From NCBI GenBank assembly GCA_963930645.1, contig OZ005654.1:265610700-265674699 (forward strand): a stretch of 64,000 nt of DNA, read 5' to 3'. Below the pieces are notes generated by a model, which had not been told where the DNA came from, made no database searches, and was given only the letters and a program-made list of their open reading frames with translations. The stretch is from Salticus scenicus. Its lineage: Eukaryota; Arthropoda; Arachnida; Araneae; Salticidae. The translations under genes and the position numbers were made by a program. Shown piece by piece: positions 44,080 to 56,706 of this stretch (positions are counted from its first letter, which is position 1; every line of letters begins with the position of its first letter).

Positions 44080-44760
44080 TAAAATTATAATGCAAATTTT
44101 AGCTGTAAGAAATGTGATGAGAAAAATCTGTGTTTTCTAAATATAGAAATAGGTTATGTTTCGAATGTTACTTTAAAAGCAAAAGTATTATAACTATGGG
44201 GCATAATATTGTTGCGTACTCTGGGGCTGGTATGTTGTCCGAGAATAAAACGCAAATCTTGCAGAGTCTGGAAACTTCATTTACAGGAAATTCGAGAAGA
44301 TTACAGTTCTATAAACCTAGTATCAACTTCACTTTCACCAGTAAACACATCTTAAATACATCTGTGAACACTACATTCACAGTGCAAACTGTATCACAGC
44401 ATTAACATATAGAAATCGACTGCAATTCAAAGAAGCTCAGAGATTTTACAGCGGTAACGAAAGCATTGACGAAAACTGAACTAAGACTGACTCATTTGGC
44501 ATAAAACAACTTCTTAAATACCCGCGTAGAAAAATGTGGAAAATTCCACAAACTCAACCAATCAAGTTAGAGCTTCCATATTTGGTACATCGGTGATAGG
44601 TATTTTCTCGTCGAGGTCGCCAAAAACTTCGCCAAGGAGCAAAAACTCGTTAAATTTGGCGCCCAAACCCTTATCTGCTTAATGAGGCTTTTTAACGTGT
44701 TTTTAAGGGAAATGGGCGATTTTAATGTGAAAACAAGCTAGAAATGCTAAAAATTAACAT
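44080..44760 (-). repeat. LTR-like repeat W, longer copy
   Basis: Aligns with 28385-28700 and 52170-52680. The minus strand reads like an LTR: a GGGTATTTAAGAAG TATA-like box (about 44515), a TCAGTTTTCG initiator-like string after it, and an end near TGTTGCGTAC (44210) with inverted TG/CA potential. No gag/pol adjoins it. Confidence 0.5.
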
Positions 44761-45179
44761 TTTATCACCTGACTAAGCCACATTGAATAAATTTACACAC
44801 ATAAAAAAATTAATAATAAACTCTACAAACAATTTAGTAATATGTAACAATATGTAATTAAAAATAGTAAAGGTATAAAATGAACAAATATTGCTGTAGA
44901 ACTAGATTGGCACGGAAACTACGATTAAAACGGCAGTAGATGTTTCCATAATGATCACTATTTTATATACCATAGATAAACTAAGGTAATATAGAATACC
45001 TCTTGTGAAAAACATCGACTATAGATCACTGCTATCTACCTCTTAACATTCACAAAAGTTTTAAAAACATAGTTTCCTACGCAGTAAATATTTTGCACAA
45101 AGGACTTGGAACATTTAAACAATATATGTCATAACCATTTGAAATATCTCTGAAGTTATTAACAGTCACATGTCGTTCG
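44761..45179. other. unassigned AT-rich DNA
   Basis: No feature recognised. Confidence 0.5.
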
Positions 45180-45660
45180 ATATGCATCCAAACACAATCG
45201 GAATATTTTTTCCTAGTATATCTCTCATAAACTAAGTGTGATGCATTTATATATCATTGAAGCTGATTACATTCACGTAGAGTGGGTTAAAATTCAACAT
45301 AGCAGCGCTATCTGTCGGTTAAAATGCTCCCAAATTAAACAGACATTGTTTTTTACCACAGCCCTTTTTTATCACATGTCAAATACTGTGAAATTCTTTA
45401 TTATAGAAACAGAGATATAGCTGTCCATTCAAACTTGAGAAATGCAGAATTATTGCGCCACCTTTTAAACGATATATATTCCAAAATCTAATCCACGACA
45501 AATTAAGTTCCCACACAATATAAAATTTTATTTAAATCAATTCACTGGTTGATGAGATACAGCGTCCAGAAAATTTGATAACGCGCAGACAAATAGCCGT
45601 TTTCGAAAATTATTCAAGGATTCATAACTTTTCTATACCTATAAAAAACCGGAGGTTAAA
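45180..45660 (-). repeat. repeat Z, diverged minus-strand copy
   Basis: The reverse strand shows the Z landmarks (AGCGCTGCTATGTTGAATTTT; a TGGCGCAAT relative further left) and ends with a TTTTTATAGGTATAG flank. Strongly diverged. Confidence 0.45.
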
Positions 45661-46362
45661 AAAACCACGAATCCATAAATATTTTCTTATGTATATAGAA
45701 GATAAACGTATGATTAATTTATTTTAAAATATTAACTTATTATTCGATATTAATTAAATAGATTTAAATTGGACTAAGCTGGAATTTTGTTATAGAAAAT
45801 AGATTCTTTTCTAAAAATTCTTTTGCAATAGTTCCACACAAGGGAACGAAATTCCATTTCAGTTCAATCGCAAAAATACTTTCCAAGATAATTTATAGAA
45901 ACACCTTCCTCATTCCGTGCTACTAAAATTGAATTCTGTATAAATAGTTGTTAATTTTTAAAGATTTTTTTGGGGGAAAATATTTTTAATTGAGCTTTTC
46001 TTTTATTTACAAGTTTTGAGGCCCCCTAAATCCAAACGCCGTTTTTAACTGATGTTCTGTGTATCTGTGTAAGTGTCTGTTATCAGCAGAAGGATAAATA
46101 ATAGAAGGAATATATATAATTAAAGCACTTAACATAAGAATATGCTGCTTATATTTTGTCAAAAAGGAAACTTAAATTTTTAAAAGTTTAAATATCAACA
46201 ATTGTTTCAATACCTCTCGGTATCTTTTTAAAGATACTTACATCTTAAAGAAGTATTTCGATTAAAAAAATAAAATAATAATAATAATAATAATAATAAT
46301 ATATTTAATGTTTTGAGCAAATATGTAATAGAACTATCTGAAGATATGCATTCTGAAATTTA
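45661..46362. other. unassigned AT-rich DNA
   Basis: An AAT tract at 46272-46301. A GTGTATCTGTGTAAGTGTCTG string at 46059 resembles the lead of D/Z-type repeats. Nothing else. Confidence 0.5.
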
Positions 46363-46656
46363 CCCTCCGCGTACGGGGAGATTATTTTGTATTTACTGTG
46401 TTTACATACACAGGTTGCAAATAGTCTTATTTTTTAATACCAATATTTTTGAATAAAAACATGTTTTATTAGTTTTCAGGATTTATAAATATCAAATAAT
46501 GCATTTTATAAATAGTGGTGGAAATGTAATTTATTGGGCTAATAATTTTCAATAATTTATCTGTTAAACAAAATATTTTAGAAATTGTGGTGTAAATGAA
46601 TTTTAATGTAAAAAGTTCTTTTGTCCGTCGAAATCACGGGCACCGTACGCAGAGGG
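46363..46656. mobile_element. piggyBac-like MITE with CCCTCxGCGTACGG ends
   Basis: The left end CCCTCCGCGTACGG and the right end (reversed) CCCTCTGCGTACGG match in 13 of 14 positions. Flanks are TTTA (46359-46362) and TTAA (46657-46660), a TTAA duplication with one change. No coding capacity; interior AT-rich. Confidence 0.65.
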
Positions 46657-47604
46657 TTAAAATACATTCAAATATTCCCTATTTCTGTTTGATTTATAAA
46701 CATTCATTTTCATTTTTTAACCAAATATCCCAAGAAATAAAGTTATGTTTTGAATACTTTTATGAAATGTGATAATATATAAATGAATTTATTTACTTTT
46801 TAGAAATAATTTATTTATATTTTAGAAAAACATGTTTGTTGATAATTTTTATGATTTGTTACGTTAAAAATGTACAAATATTTTGAAATGAAAGGACAAA
46901 TACCATTATAAACAAGAACATATCAAAATAGTATTTACATTTACCCAAATGACATGTTCATTTGACAGAATAGTTCAATGTATCTACGAATTTGATATCT
47001 CATTAGCAACATTGTGAAAAGTTTCCCTCTCTAATGCGTAGGTACATTTTAAAATTTGTCAAATAAACATATCTAAATGAGAGTTTAATGACACTCTGAT
47101 TGGAATGTAAATAACAATTTTAAAAAATACTGCTAAGTCAGTTTTATTTAGTTGAATTTAAGCTTCATTTTGGTTCAGATAACATTTATGGAAATTTTAA
47201 ATAATATAATGATATAACTATATATAATATTAAAATACTGTGAACTGTAAGGGATGTGAATATTTTATTTCTATAAGACTCTTCTGGTTGTTTAAATGTA
47301 ATTTTCATAAATGTGTCGAAAACAAATTCAGTATTATTTAAGTTAAACATATAAACATTAATAAAGGTTAAAAAGCTTAGTTACGTCTATATTTATTCTG
47401 AACTAATTGGTTTCTGTAGTGTTATTTGGAAGTTTGCATTGTTAAAGCATATGTTTGATTCCCAACAGTAGAGCACATTTATGTATGTCTGCAAGTTATG
47501 ACTTGTCAATTAATATACTTTTAAAACATGTAATTACATTTTTACCCACTACGAATGTATTACTTTTGTTTGTTGCAAAATCGTTCTTAACAGAATTCAT
47601 AAGA
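46657..47604. other. unassigned AT-rich DNA
   Basis: No coding frame, repeat or structure recognised. Confidence 0.5.
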
Positions 47605-47815
47605 CATGCAATTGTAATGAATACATATTGCTGATATGGGATTTATTTCTCAGATCACTTTGTTATTTCATGAGACATTTATCACTTGCAATAACTACAT
47701 ACTGCTGATATGTGATTTTTTACTTAGCGCACTTTAATATTTTATCACCAATTGCAAATGAATAATTATTGCTGAAATGTGACTTTTTGCTCAGAGCACT
47801 GTAACATCCAAACAT
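47605..47815 (+). repeat. diverged tandem repeat, three units of about 65-85 bp
   Basis: Units share TGCAAT-A-TACATA-TGCTGATATG-GA-TTTxTxCTxAG-CACTxTxxTATT; they start near 47608, 47687 and 47752. Confidence 0.6.
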
Positions 47816-48367
47816 TGGTTTACATTTTACTTATTGACTATTGACCCGTTAGTAGTCGCACATTGGTCCATTCACCACCCATCACTTATTAATTCATACG
47901 ACGAGTCATCCCTTAAATATAAATTGGGGAAACTCTGAGTAACTGACCTTGGGTGGGTTTCCATTAATATAGTACGTTTTCAAGTCATTCCTAATATTTT
48001 TGAGCAGTTAATAACATTTTACTTCTGAAATCAGTCTATTTGACCACGACGCTATCAGTAACGTTGATACATTCACACCTGTGCCATTTTTTTAGACAGG
48101 TCAATGCTTTGAGGAAACCGTCGAGTGAGTTAGATGCCGATGATATTTCTGTACTGGCTTTCTTTCGGTTTTCCCCAACAATACGGGCGGCGGAAAATGC
48201 ACTGAAACGGGACCATTAAAATTACAAGTTCGAGTAAATTCTAAAATCCCCTATTGGGCTAACATACTGTTTAGGAAAATAAGTATGTATTTCTTCAAAA
48301 GCTTTATCTATATTGAAAATGTTATAACCTGCCTCATTTGTCGTGACTTTAAAATATTTGATTTCAG
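47816..48367. other. unassigned DNA
   Basis: Composition is closer to balanced than most of the window (48040-48240), but no reading frame or repeat was recognised. Confidence 0.45.
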
Positions 48368-48508
48368 ATATCAAAAAACAGAATTGAAACAAATATTAAG
48401 AATACGTTCAACAAAAATATAGAAAGCTCTCATTTTATTGAGCTTATGGATGACATAAACGAACATGGAGAGATGGAAAGACTGCAAATTTCTTACAATA
48501 GATGGTGA
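48368..48508 (+). other. candidate terminal coding exon
   Basis: Preceded by a good acceptor (TATTTGATTTCAG ending at 48367) and open for 46 codons to a TGA at 48506-48508. The encoded peptide is acidic and helical (...FIELMDDINEHGEMERL...) and does not overlap any repeat. No upstream exon could be linked in phase and no domain is recognised, so this is a weak candidate. Confidence 0.2.
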
Positions 48509-48723
48509 AGGAGAAAACTTTTTTAGTGCGAGCGAGAAGGGTGTCATTGTAAAAAAGTGAATTATTATTTCTATTTCACATGTGAATTGGATAATACTGT
48601 ACTATTGTGAACATTTATCGACACATCTTTTCAGAATATTGAACATGTGTTACAAACTACAGATTATATATAGCTATGATTTTGGGGGAGTTTATTTACT
48701 AGTAATAGAATAAGTAGTAAGAA

Positions 48724-48963
48724 ATGGTAATCTTAACTTCAAACTATAATGTAATTAAAGGTAAGCAGAGAAAATTTATTCTGCTAATATTAAAAGAATA
48801 TGAAACAAGGTTAAAAACTAGCGAAATTCAAAACCTAGAAAATGCACATTTCCAAACTTCTAAAGTGATTAAAAAAGAATTAATAAATATTAACACAAGA
48901 AAAGTTGGAAAAATAAACAAAAAACGTGGAAAAATGAAAACTAAAACTGTCGGAGGTAGCTAA
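48724..48963 (+). CDS. hypothetical Lys-rich small protein
   Basis: 79-codon frame, about a quarter Lys/Arg, with no recognised domain, signal peptide or membrane segment. The last 25 residues are very basic (KKRGKMKTK). An AAAGGTAAGC string at 48756 resembles a splice donor inside it. Lys-rich frames arise easily in A-rich DNA, so this may be chance. Confidence 0.15.
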   Translation: MVILTSNYNVIKGKQRKFILLILKEYETRLKTSEIQNLENAHFQTSKVIKKELININTRKVGKINKKRGKMKTKTVGGS

Positions 48964-50834
48964 GCAATTGTGGTCAAATGATGGGCCGTGAAATGCAAGT
49001 TGTACAGTGTACTTCTAGTCTGTATGCCAAAGGCACAGTGATGTTTGTAAAGAGAACCAATGAAACCGTGGTGCTAAAGATGAATTAAACTACCATAATT
49101 TTCGGCGGATTCTCTGATTAAAAAAAAAAAAAAAAAGTGAAAATGCACGAGTCGTGTATTTTAAGCAGATGCGTATTATCTGTTGACTATTTAACGGAGC
49201 CATTGTTGTATCTATCATTTTTTTTATTCTAATTAAACAAAAATAAGATATGAGTTTGTTTTTTCACTCTACAGATGGTGCCATCAAATACTGCAATATT
49301 GTTTTTTTTTTTCCCGCAGAACTTACATTTTATTTTATTGGAGGTTCAAAAATAGACACTTATTTGCTTATTAAAATGCATAGTGTATGCTTTTGGGCTT
49401 TATTACTGTAATTCACTTGTAAAACACCATATCATCACACAATGACAAATAGAAAAGGGCTGTCTGACAAAGGTGAAAAATAAAACTGAAAAAGTTCGTT
49501 TTTAGAGAGGTAAATAGGGAGAAAGCTGAGACATATGCTATGCCACAAGGGCAGCTTAGTTTCGAAAAATCTGTTTTTGAATCAGAACATAACTATCTTA
49601 AATCATATTAACATTAAAAATTATAAACGCTATGTATTTTAACACGTCTATAGACTTTAATGTTTGTAATTTTACTTATTTTAGCAAAGATATCTATTAG
49701 ATCAATTTGTCTTTCATTTTTTTCCCCGGAACAGATTATCTACGGATAATCTACCGATACAGATCATTTATAAATACTTTTTATAAGATGAAAAAAAAAA
49801 AAAAAACAGCTGTGGCATATCTGCCGCTGAGGAATATACTCCGAAAATTATAGTACATCAAATCTGTAGCTGTTTATCGACCCTATTACGCTAATATCAT
49901 TTGTTTCTTTATATCGTTAACTAGTTAAAGGAAACCATTTTAATACTAATTCAAATCTCAACAAATATTTTATTGCACTACCTTATTACCCTAAATGAAG
50001 CCACCACATTTCTAATTTTCACAAGAAATTCAGTTTTGAAGTAGAATACACTCCATTCAACAACATTCAATAAATTAAATGCGCAGATGTATGACAATCT
50101 CAAGGATCCAATAGATAAATTATGCAAATGGTCATTTATAAAATAAACTGTAAATGTGGTCTCCCATGTATGTACATAAGTTAAACAAAATGACCTTTTA
50201 AATTTCGTTTGGCAGAGCAAAAGTTTTATTTTAAGAATGGAATTATTGAACGCTCTGCCATAGCTAAACATAATTGGCTAATAATCATAATTTTACATCG
50301 ATTACTAAAAAATTTACATTAAATCACGATCTGGAACTTAGGAAAGCTTTCCATATCCACAAATACTTAAATTCCATTGTGGATGATCCCTCAGGCACAC
50401 AAAGCTTTGCAGAAAATTGGCTACAATTTATTTAATATATATATATATATACATATCCCCATCCCTTTATCTTCTCCTTCCACCCCTCCTTGAAATGGTT
50501 TTTGCGACACATTTACATTGGTTCACTACTTAACCACATCACTATAACTTTTAGATGTATAATATACGTACATTGCGCAACTTGCCTTTCTTCAACAATC
50601 TTTGGACCCTGCTTGCTTAGTCATCGGGTACTTCAGTTTTTATTTTCCTGGTTCTTTCTTCTATTTTTGCAAATATTTATGTTTTAATAGTTAATTTAAA
50701 TTTTTTCTAGCACTGATAAAGGAATTTTAGAAGTTCCGGATTGGCCGTTTGTTAATACTGAAATTTCTCTAATTTGTCCTCTTTTTAAAGTTGTTTCATT
50801 TTTCTTTATTTTCTGAAACGTAAATCATGGCCTA
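48964..50834. other. unassigned DNA
   Basis: Poly-A runs at 49119-49136 and 49791-49806, poly-T at 49302-49312, TA at 50436-50452. The frames 49978-50271 (minus) and 50490-50687 (plus) have no motif. No gene supported. Confidence 0.5.
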
Positions 50835-52990
50835 AATATGGAGACTCAAAAAGATTTTCTTTTCTGTGTGTTTGTCTGTACCGCGACAGTTGCCACAAAA
50901 ATTACTCGATTGGCTTGGAAATCGGTACACATATCCCCGTGCCACATGAAATTATCTGTGTAGTTTTGGGTATATGGTTTTCTGCTTGTTGTTTGTGTAC
51001 AGGGATACATAAAATTTTTTCTTATCACTACATCCTATGGACAGAATTTCTCTGTAACGCAATATCGGCCTCAAAAATCACCCAGTCGAAATGCAGTTTG
51101 GAACACATGTTGACGGGCTATACAGAAATAGCTGTAAATTTTTTGTCGTGTATATTGCTTATGGTTCGTGTATAATTCGTGTATACAATAAAGTATTTCT
51201 TATCATTGCTGCCTATGAGCAGAATTTCGTTTAAACGAATTTTAACATGATTACACTGTATTCAACAAAATGGTATTTACATACACTATTGAGGTGCTTG
51301 AAAGCACTTTTTTGTAGGAAAATGTATGCTTAGACTTCATATTTAACCTATGTTTATCCACAGTCATGTGCACTGGACGCAATAATCATCAAATACATTG
51401 ACCATACTAAAAGCTTTCGCGTTGTTATTTTGTATTAAAATTTAGCTGACAGCGAAGCAACATCTATCTGATATAATTAAAAAACTTTACAAGGTGATTT
51501 ACTAAAGCCTAATAAAGAATATATTACGTTAACGAGTCGTTTGGAAAAAAATAAATAAATAAAAGTTTGGTTAAAAATGGGTTAATTTACATGACCTAAC
51601 AAAATAGTTCCAACAATGTTACGTAATCAACCAAATTATGTCAAAGTTCGAACAATTTATCCATGTGTACATAGAATAAGTTGAACAGTACTTACTGGTG
51701 TATATAATGTTTAGGTCTCTTTTACAGGGACACAATAGAACTTCGTGACATTAGAGCCTATGGATAGATTTTTCATTTAAGTTTATTTTAACGTGTTTAT
51801 GCTGCATTCAACAAAATGGAATTAACGGACATTCTTAATATGCTTAAAAGCATGTTTTCTCTAGAAAAAAGTAATAAATAATTTATTTACAGACTATACG
51901 CAAAAGAAATACGATGATATTCTGTAATCATGGAAATGATGTAAAATTTTCTTTAAATATTTATGAGTTCCAATAAATTAGTTTTATACTTTTTATTGAA
52001 ATATATAATAATTGTGGCTCGTGCGCAGGAACACATAAAATAATTTTTTTATTAGCATAGACGGAACTATCATTATAAAGAGTCTATTGACGGTATTCCT
52101 TTAAGTGCATCTTAACATGGTAATACTCCATTAAACGTAATGAAATTTTCTCGAATTTTGAACAAGGCGAAACTTGTAAAAATTCAGGAGTTTTATTTAC
52201 AGAAAGTTCCAGAAAAATACTGTTCTATAAACCAAGTATCAATTTCAATTCCACCAGTAAACACAGCTTAAATAACAGCCGTCAACAGCAAATCCACAGT
52301 ACAAACTGTATAGTAATAACACATAAAGCAAGTCTCATTCAAAGAAGTTCAGAACTCTTTCAATAGAAATGCAAGCGTTTGTCGGAACTCACTCAAACTG
52401 ACCCGGATTTGGCGCGATGCAGCTCCTTTTATACTCCACTGTCGAACCCAGAATGTTCGGGAAAAATCCAAAAACTGGTCAGCCAATCAGGTTACAGCTT
52501 CCATATTTGGTATATCGATAATAAGAATTTTCTCGCTAAGGTCGCCAAAAAAGTCGCCAAGGACGGAAAACTCGCCACATTTTGCGCCAAATATATTACA
52601 TGTCTTATCGGAGCTTTTTAATGTGTTTTAAAGGAAAAATTAAGCTATTTTAACGCGAAAAAGAGCTGGAAATGCAGAAAATTGGCATTTTATCAACTTA
52701 CTAAGCCTCTTTGACAGAATGTATGCAAAAATAAATACAATTATTTACAATTTCGCAGCAATAATAATTCTGGCTCGTGCGTAGGAACACGTAAAATGGT
52801 TTTTTATCAACATAGACGGAATTACCATTATAGACAGTCCATAGACGCTATTTCTTATAAGTGCATTTTAACATGGTAATACTCCATTAAACGGAATGAA
52901 ATAAACATACGTTATTTGAATATGTAAAAGCATGGTTAATGTGGAATATGGCAAGTATAGAATTAGTGATTAGTTTATAGGACTGCAAAA
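50835..52990 (+). repeat. diverged repeat cluster, units with GCC/CATAxxCxxxATGGAC boxes
   Basis: Starts with GTGTGTTTGTCTGTACCGCG. A unit of roughly 140 bp (GG-ACACATAAAAT, TTATCA, ATAGACGGAAT, TTTAACATG-T-ATACTCCAT-AAACG-AATG) recurs near 51000, 51190, 51730, 52020 and 52770. The last two (52010-52160 and 52766-52912) are the closest to each other and border a W copy, so W may have inserted between or within them. Confidence 0.55.
52170..52680 (-). repeat. LTR-like repeat W, third locus
   Basis: Shares with 44240-44700 the boxes TATAAACC-AGTATCAA, CACAGTACAAACTGTAT, TTCAAAGAAG-TCAGA and CAATCAxGTTA. The minus strand has GTATAAAAGGAGC (near 52432) followed about 30 bp on by TCAGTTTGAGTGAG, a TATA-plus-initiator arrangement. 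Confidence 0.55.
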
Positions 52991-54196
52991 TTAATTCCGA
53001 TAACGTATGCAATCATTTGGCATCAAATTTAGTACAAGTACTTATGAGTTACAAGAAATTAACGCAAGAATATGAGTTACAAGGAAATATGCATATACAT
53101 ACATATAGATATAGACTCTCAGAATAAGCCGGGGGGGGGAGTGAAACATATCTGGTTTGGTAGCAAATTAATCATGTACGTATATATAATACAATATAAT
53201 ATAATATGGTATAATATAATACAATACAGTATGATATAATATGGAATAAGCGAAAATGACCTGCTGAATACTGCGTGATGTAAATAGGACAGGGTCCTGG
53301 TTTGCCATTTCACTAGTTATAATATTATGTTAAAATGCTTTTGCATGTTTCAGATAAATATTTTATGCCTTTGCATAGCAAAAGCAAGCTCTTTTCTTAG
53401 AATCGATATTTCTTTTTTAAGAGTTTTGCCATTCCAGAGTTATGTTTTACAAATAAATTATTTAAAAAATGACGAATTTGTATTAAAAGATAAATGTTTG
53501 TATATTGGAGGCTTATTAATAAATATTAGAATTTAAAAAGTGAAGCTTATTATTATAAAAACTATTCATTTAATTACACATATGGACCAGCGAACTGGGC
53601 AAAGTTAATAAATAATTGTGGATTTAATTGTGAATAAGACTTCATTCGTCTATATATTTTTACCTTTAAACAAATAAATGAAAATATCCGAGAAAATATT
53701 CACTGATTTATATTGTTATATTAAACTGATATTACTTAATGAAATGAAATTTCTGAATTAAAAAATATTTGATTAATGTATATTGTATAACTCTTTATGT
53801 AGTGTTTTATAAATCGATATGATTATATTGATATTTTTTAGGATAATGCATTATAAAAGATAATATTACTTATGTTAAGGATTTTTTTTAAGTTTAAAAA
53901 GCAAATAAAGCAATTTCCTGTCAATCGAAGTTAACTTCTGATTATCAATCGATGCCAAAATGGCTAAAACCTAATACTGTAATATATATATATATATATA
54001 TATTATTTTTATTATTTTTTTTTTTTTCGGGAATTACTTCCTGGATGAAAGAAACCTACTTTTAGAGAGATATGATCAAAATGAAAAATATTTCTTTACT
54101 GTTGAATTATTGTTGGGCTGTAAATAATAAAGTGGTTTAGAATAATAATAACAATAATAAAATAATTAAGGCAAATTAGTATTTTTTTTTAATATT

Positions 54197-54228
<32 letters not shown>

Positions 54229-54389
54229 TTATTATTAGAAAATTTTAGGTTTGATCTAATTTAAAATTTTTGATAATGCAACAGTATTTGTATTATGATA
54301 TTTATTGTTTATAAATTTGAATAAAATAATTTTGCAATGACATGTATTTTGAAAGATTGACATATATATATTTATTTATCCTTCTTATT
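52991..54389. other. AT-rich DNA, mostly low complexity
   Basis: Includes a degenerate ATAATATAAT minisatellite at 53180-53245, a TA tract at 53980-54003 and an ATTT tract at 54196-54228. The 69-codon frame 53327-53536 lies upstream of, and in the same direction as, the RT-like frame and might be a decayed part of the same element, but I recognise no motif. Confidence 0.45.
53180..53245. repeat. degenerate ATAATATAAT minisatellite
   Basis: Irregular 5-10-bp AATAT/AATAC steps over about 65 bp. Confidence 0.8.
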
Positions 54390-54725
54390 TAAAGTACTAA
54401 TTTTAATCCTTTAAAAGCAAATTCCTTGGACTTGGATATAAATATTGTAGATAGTGAAATGATTACAACTATTTTTGATAAAAGAAATAATTTTGATTTT
54501 AATGTGATTAAATTGATTCATTGTAGCTCTAACATCAGTAAACTCATCTATAGAAATATCATTTTAAACTATCTTAATCGTAATAAAAGATTAATTTCTA
54601 ATTATCATGGAAAAATTAAGGATATTCAGGATTTCTTTATTAGAGCTATTGAAAATGATTATCCTATCGAATTTTTACATGGTTATATTATCGAAAAATA
54701 TTTAAGACATATGAAATATAAATAA
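54390..54725 (+). pseudogene. C-terminal part of a reverse-transcriptase-like protein
   Basis: Open from about 54390 (before the first ATG at 54426) to a TAA at 54723-54725. The order of motifs (NSLDLDINIVD, then TTIFDKRNNFDFNV, then a HxxSNI and a basic helical tail) resembles, from memory, the region just after the catalytic palm in a family of metazoan reverse transcriptases whose members read LDL-I-D...YDKR-DFNF. The catalytic YxDD part is not present upstream in any frame, so this is a 5'-truncated copy. Its last residues and the 3' untranslated region recur at 2854-3221. Codon use is extremely AT-rich. Class (LINE-like or other) not certain. Confidence 0.45.
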
Positions 54726-54980
54726 TTTTTTTAATTTTCCTTTTTAAATATTCCTTATTTTTCGATTAAATTTAGCTATAATAACTTCATTTATTGTTTT
54801 AATTTCTTAAATTTAATATAGATGGCGTTGTAATATATTTTCGATTGTTTCGTATTTTGGTTAGTTGTCTCGCTGGAGATCTTACGAAATACATGCTGCT
54901 GTTTGTGTAAATGTTTGATCAATTTTCTGCCTAATCCATATAAGTTTTTGTCTATTCCATATTATTTTATTCATTTTATT
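54390..54980 (+). mobile_element. RT-coding retroelement, copy 2 (5'-truncated)
   Basis: Coding end plus about 255 bp of 3' untranslated sequence; similarity with copy 1 stops abruptly at ATTCATTTTATT in both. The 3' tail lacks a poly-A. Confidence 0.6.
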
Positions 54981-55045
54981 ATTGGTATTTAATTACTTAC
55001 CCGAGACGATTGTTCGTGTATGACTTTTTAAACTTTGACTACCAC

Positions 55046-55085
<40 letters not shown>

Positions 55086-55609
55086 CGCAGGAAATAAAAT
55101 AAAGATTGCTGTTCGAAAAAATTGGGGTAAAAGCATAAACGATATTCAATATTCACGATACTTGTATATAATGTCTGACTGTAAGTGATCAGAACATTTA
55201 TTGGAAATATATCAACTAAGCAAAAATAAGTTACAAAAATAATAGATTATTATACACAATTAATAAAGGTTGTGTTGAACGAGATAGCCTCTTACTGAAA
55301 AGTTTCTCTTCATTCTTTTTTAATATATATGCTTTACACACTTTACACACTTTATAAAATTTTTTTACATTATGCTTTTTTGCATGGAATTTAATCCGAA
55401 TTCTTCCTGGTATTTCCCGTATGCAGAACGAGTAAATAATTCCTTTTAATATATATATTAACGAGGAAATATAGTATGAATTTTAAAACCCAAAAATTAA
55501 TAAAAGAAGCGAAAGACAAATAACCGTAGGTCATAATGATAAAGAATTTTTCTTTGAGTCCCTGTAGAAATATTATAAATGAACTAGATTATAGATGAAC
55601 TTTTGTGAA
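54981..55609. other. AT-rich DNA
   Basis: TA tract at 55051-55082; otherwise nothing recognised. Confidence 0.5.
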
Positions 55610-55890
55610 CTAGATTCACCAAAATCTACACAGTAAGTGTTGCTCTTCCCTGTAATATGCGTACCAACTTCCAGCTCAGTCGAACAAAGCGTTTAGACGA
55701 TATCGTGTTTACTCACATACATAGACACATACACACACATGCGTACATAACATCTTAAAAATAGTAAAAATGAACTCAAGGGACCTCAAAACATACAGAC
55801 ACACCAAAATCTCAAAGTCGAGTCTTTATTATGATTAAAATACTTTCCTTACATATGTAGTTCGGAGAGTAAAAGTGTAAGGAAAACAGA
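55610..55890 (+). repeat. D-like dispersed repeat
   Basis: CAGCTCAGTCGAACAAAGCG, GATATCGTGTTTACTCACA, GGGACCTCAAAACATA, TCAAAGTCGAGTC and an end GAGAGTAAAAGTGTAAGG: the same layout as repeats at 5385 and 18740, but more diverged and longer on the left. Confidence 0.5.
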
Positions 55891-56485
55891 AAAAAAAGAA
55901 AGAAGGTATTTTTGAGTATCTTCTTGACATCATAAGAAAATAATTATGTTTTTTTTCAAACTCACATTAATCATACCTTTAAATAATACCATTTTCTATT
56001 CGCGTTTCCTGCAATAAAATGCTGAAAACGTATGGCAAATTTTATATTTGCGTATTAATATCTGTATTCATAAGTATAAAGGATTTAAGTCCATATTCTT
56101 GATTTTTCAGGAGACGAAAACCAAGTTAAACTTACTAAAAACTAATCAGAATAATAGACTAGGAAAAGGGGATTAGGTTGAATTGTACCCTTTATACTAT
56201 TCAGTGATTGTCAATCTTCATTTAATAATGGGAAAAAAATAATTAAATATTTTATACTAAAGGTTAATGCTTAATTTCTGACTTGAATCTTTTTTTACCA
56301 TTGGATTTTCTCAAAGACTAAATGACATGGATTTAAATCCTTCATACCAAGCGATAGAGAATTTTTTTCTGAGTCTGACTATGTGCTTAACTCAAAATCG
56401 ACATTTTTGGACATAAATCCTTTATATTTATCAGTACAGATATATAGATAACACAATGTATCTGTTGTGCGAAAGACTTTTTTAA
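55891..56485. other. unassigned AT-rich DNA
   Basis: No feature recognised. Confidence 0.5.
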
Positions 56486-56706
56486 CCCTTTGCGGCGCAA
56501 GACAATTCGGATCATTTAAATTATACTTCCACCGGAATTCACAAACTAAATTAAACTAAAAGAAATTTTAAATTTTTATGTTAAAAAAACCGGCCTTTTC
56601 TGCTATGTTATAAACGTAAATTTTTGCTAAAAAATTTCCGGGATGAATTTTTGCAGCTGGATTTAAATTTTGCGTCCTCTCAGCGAGGAAATCGCGCGTT
56701 AAGGGG
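56486..56706. mobile_element. piggyBac-like MITE, copy 2 (TTAA family)
   Basis: TTAA at 56482-56485 and 56707-56710, left end CCCTTTGCGGCGC, right end (reversed) CCCCTTAACGCGC. The interior aligns with 8702-8924 (ACAATTCGGATCATTTAAA or its variant; TTTTTGCTAAAAAATTTCCG). Confidence 0.72.

Noticed and set aside
47605..47815. CRISPR-like array
   Set aside because: Units are few, diverged and without constant repeats and unique spacers; the genome is clearly animal.
48095..48125. 29-bp mini-exon upstream of the 48368 candidate exon
   Set aside because: Acceptor and donor strings are present but no phase joins it to the next candidate without an early stop.
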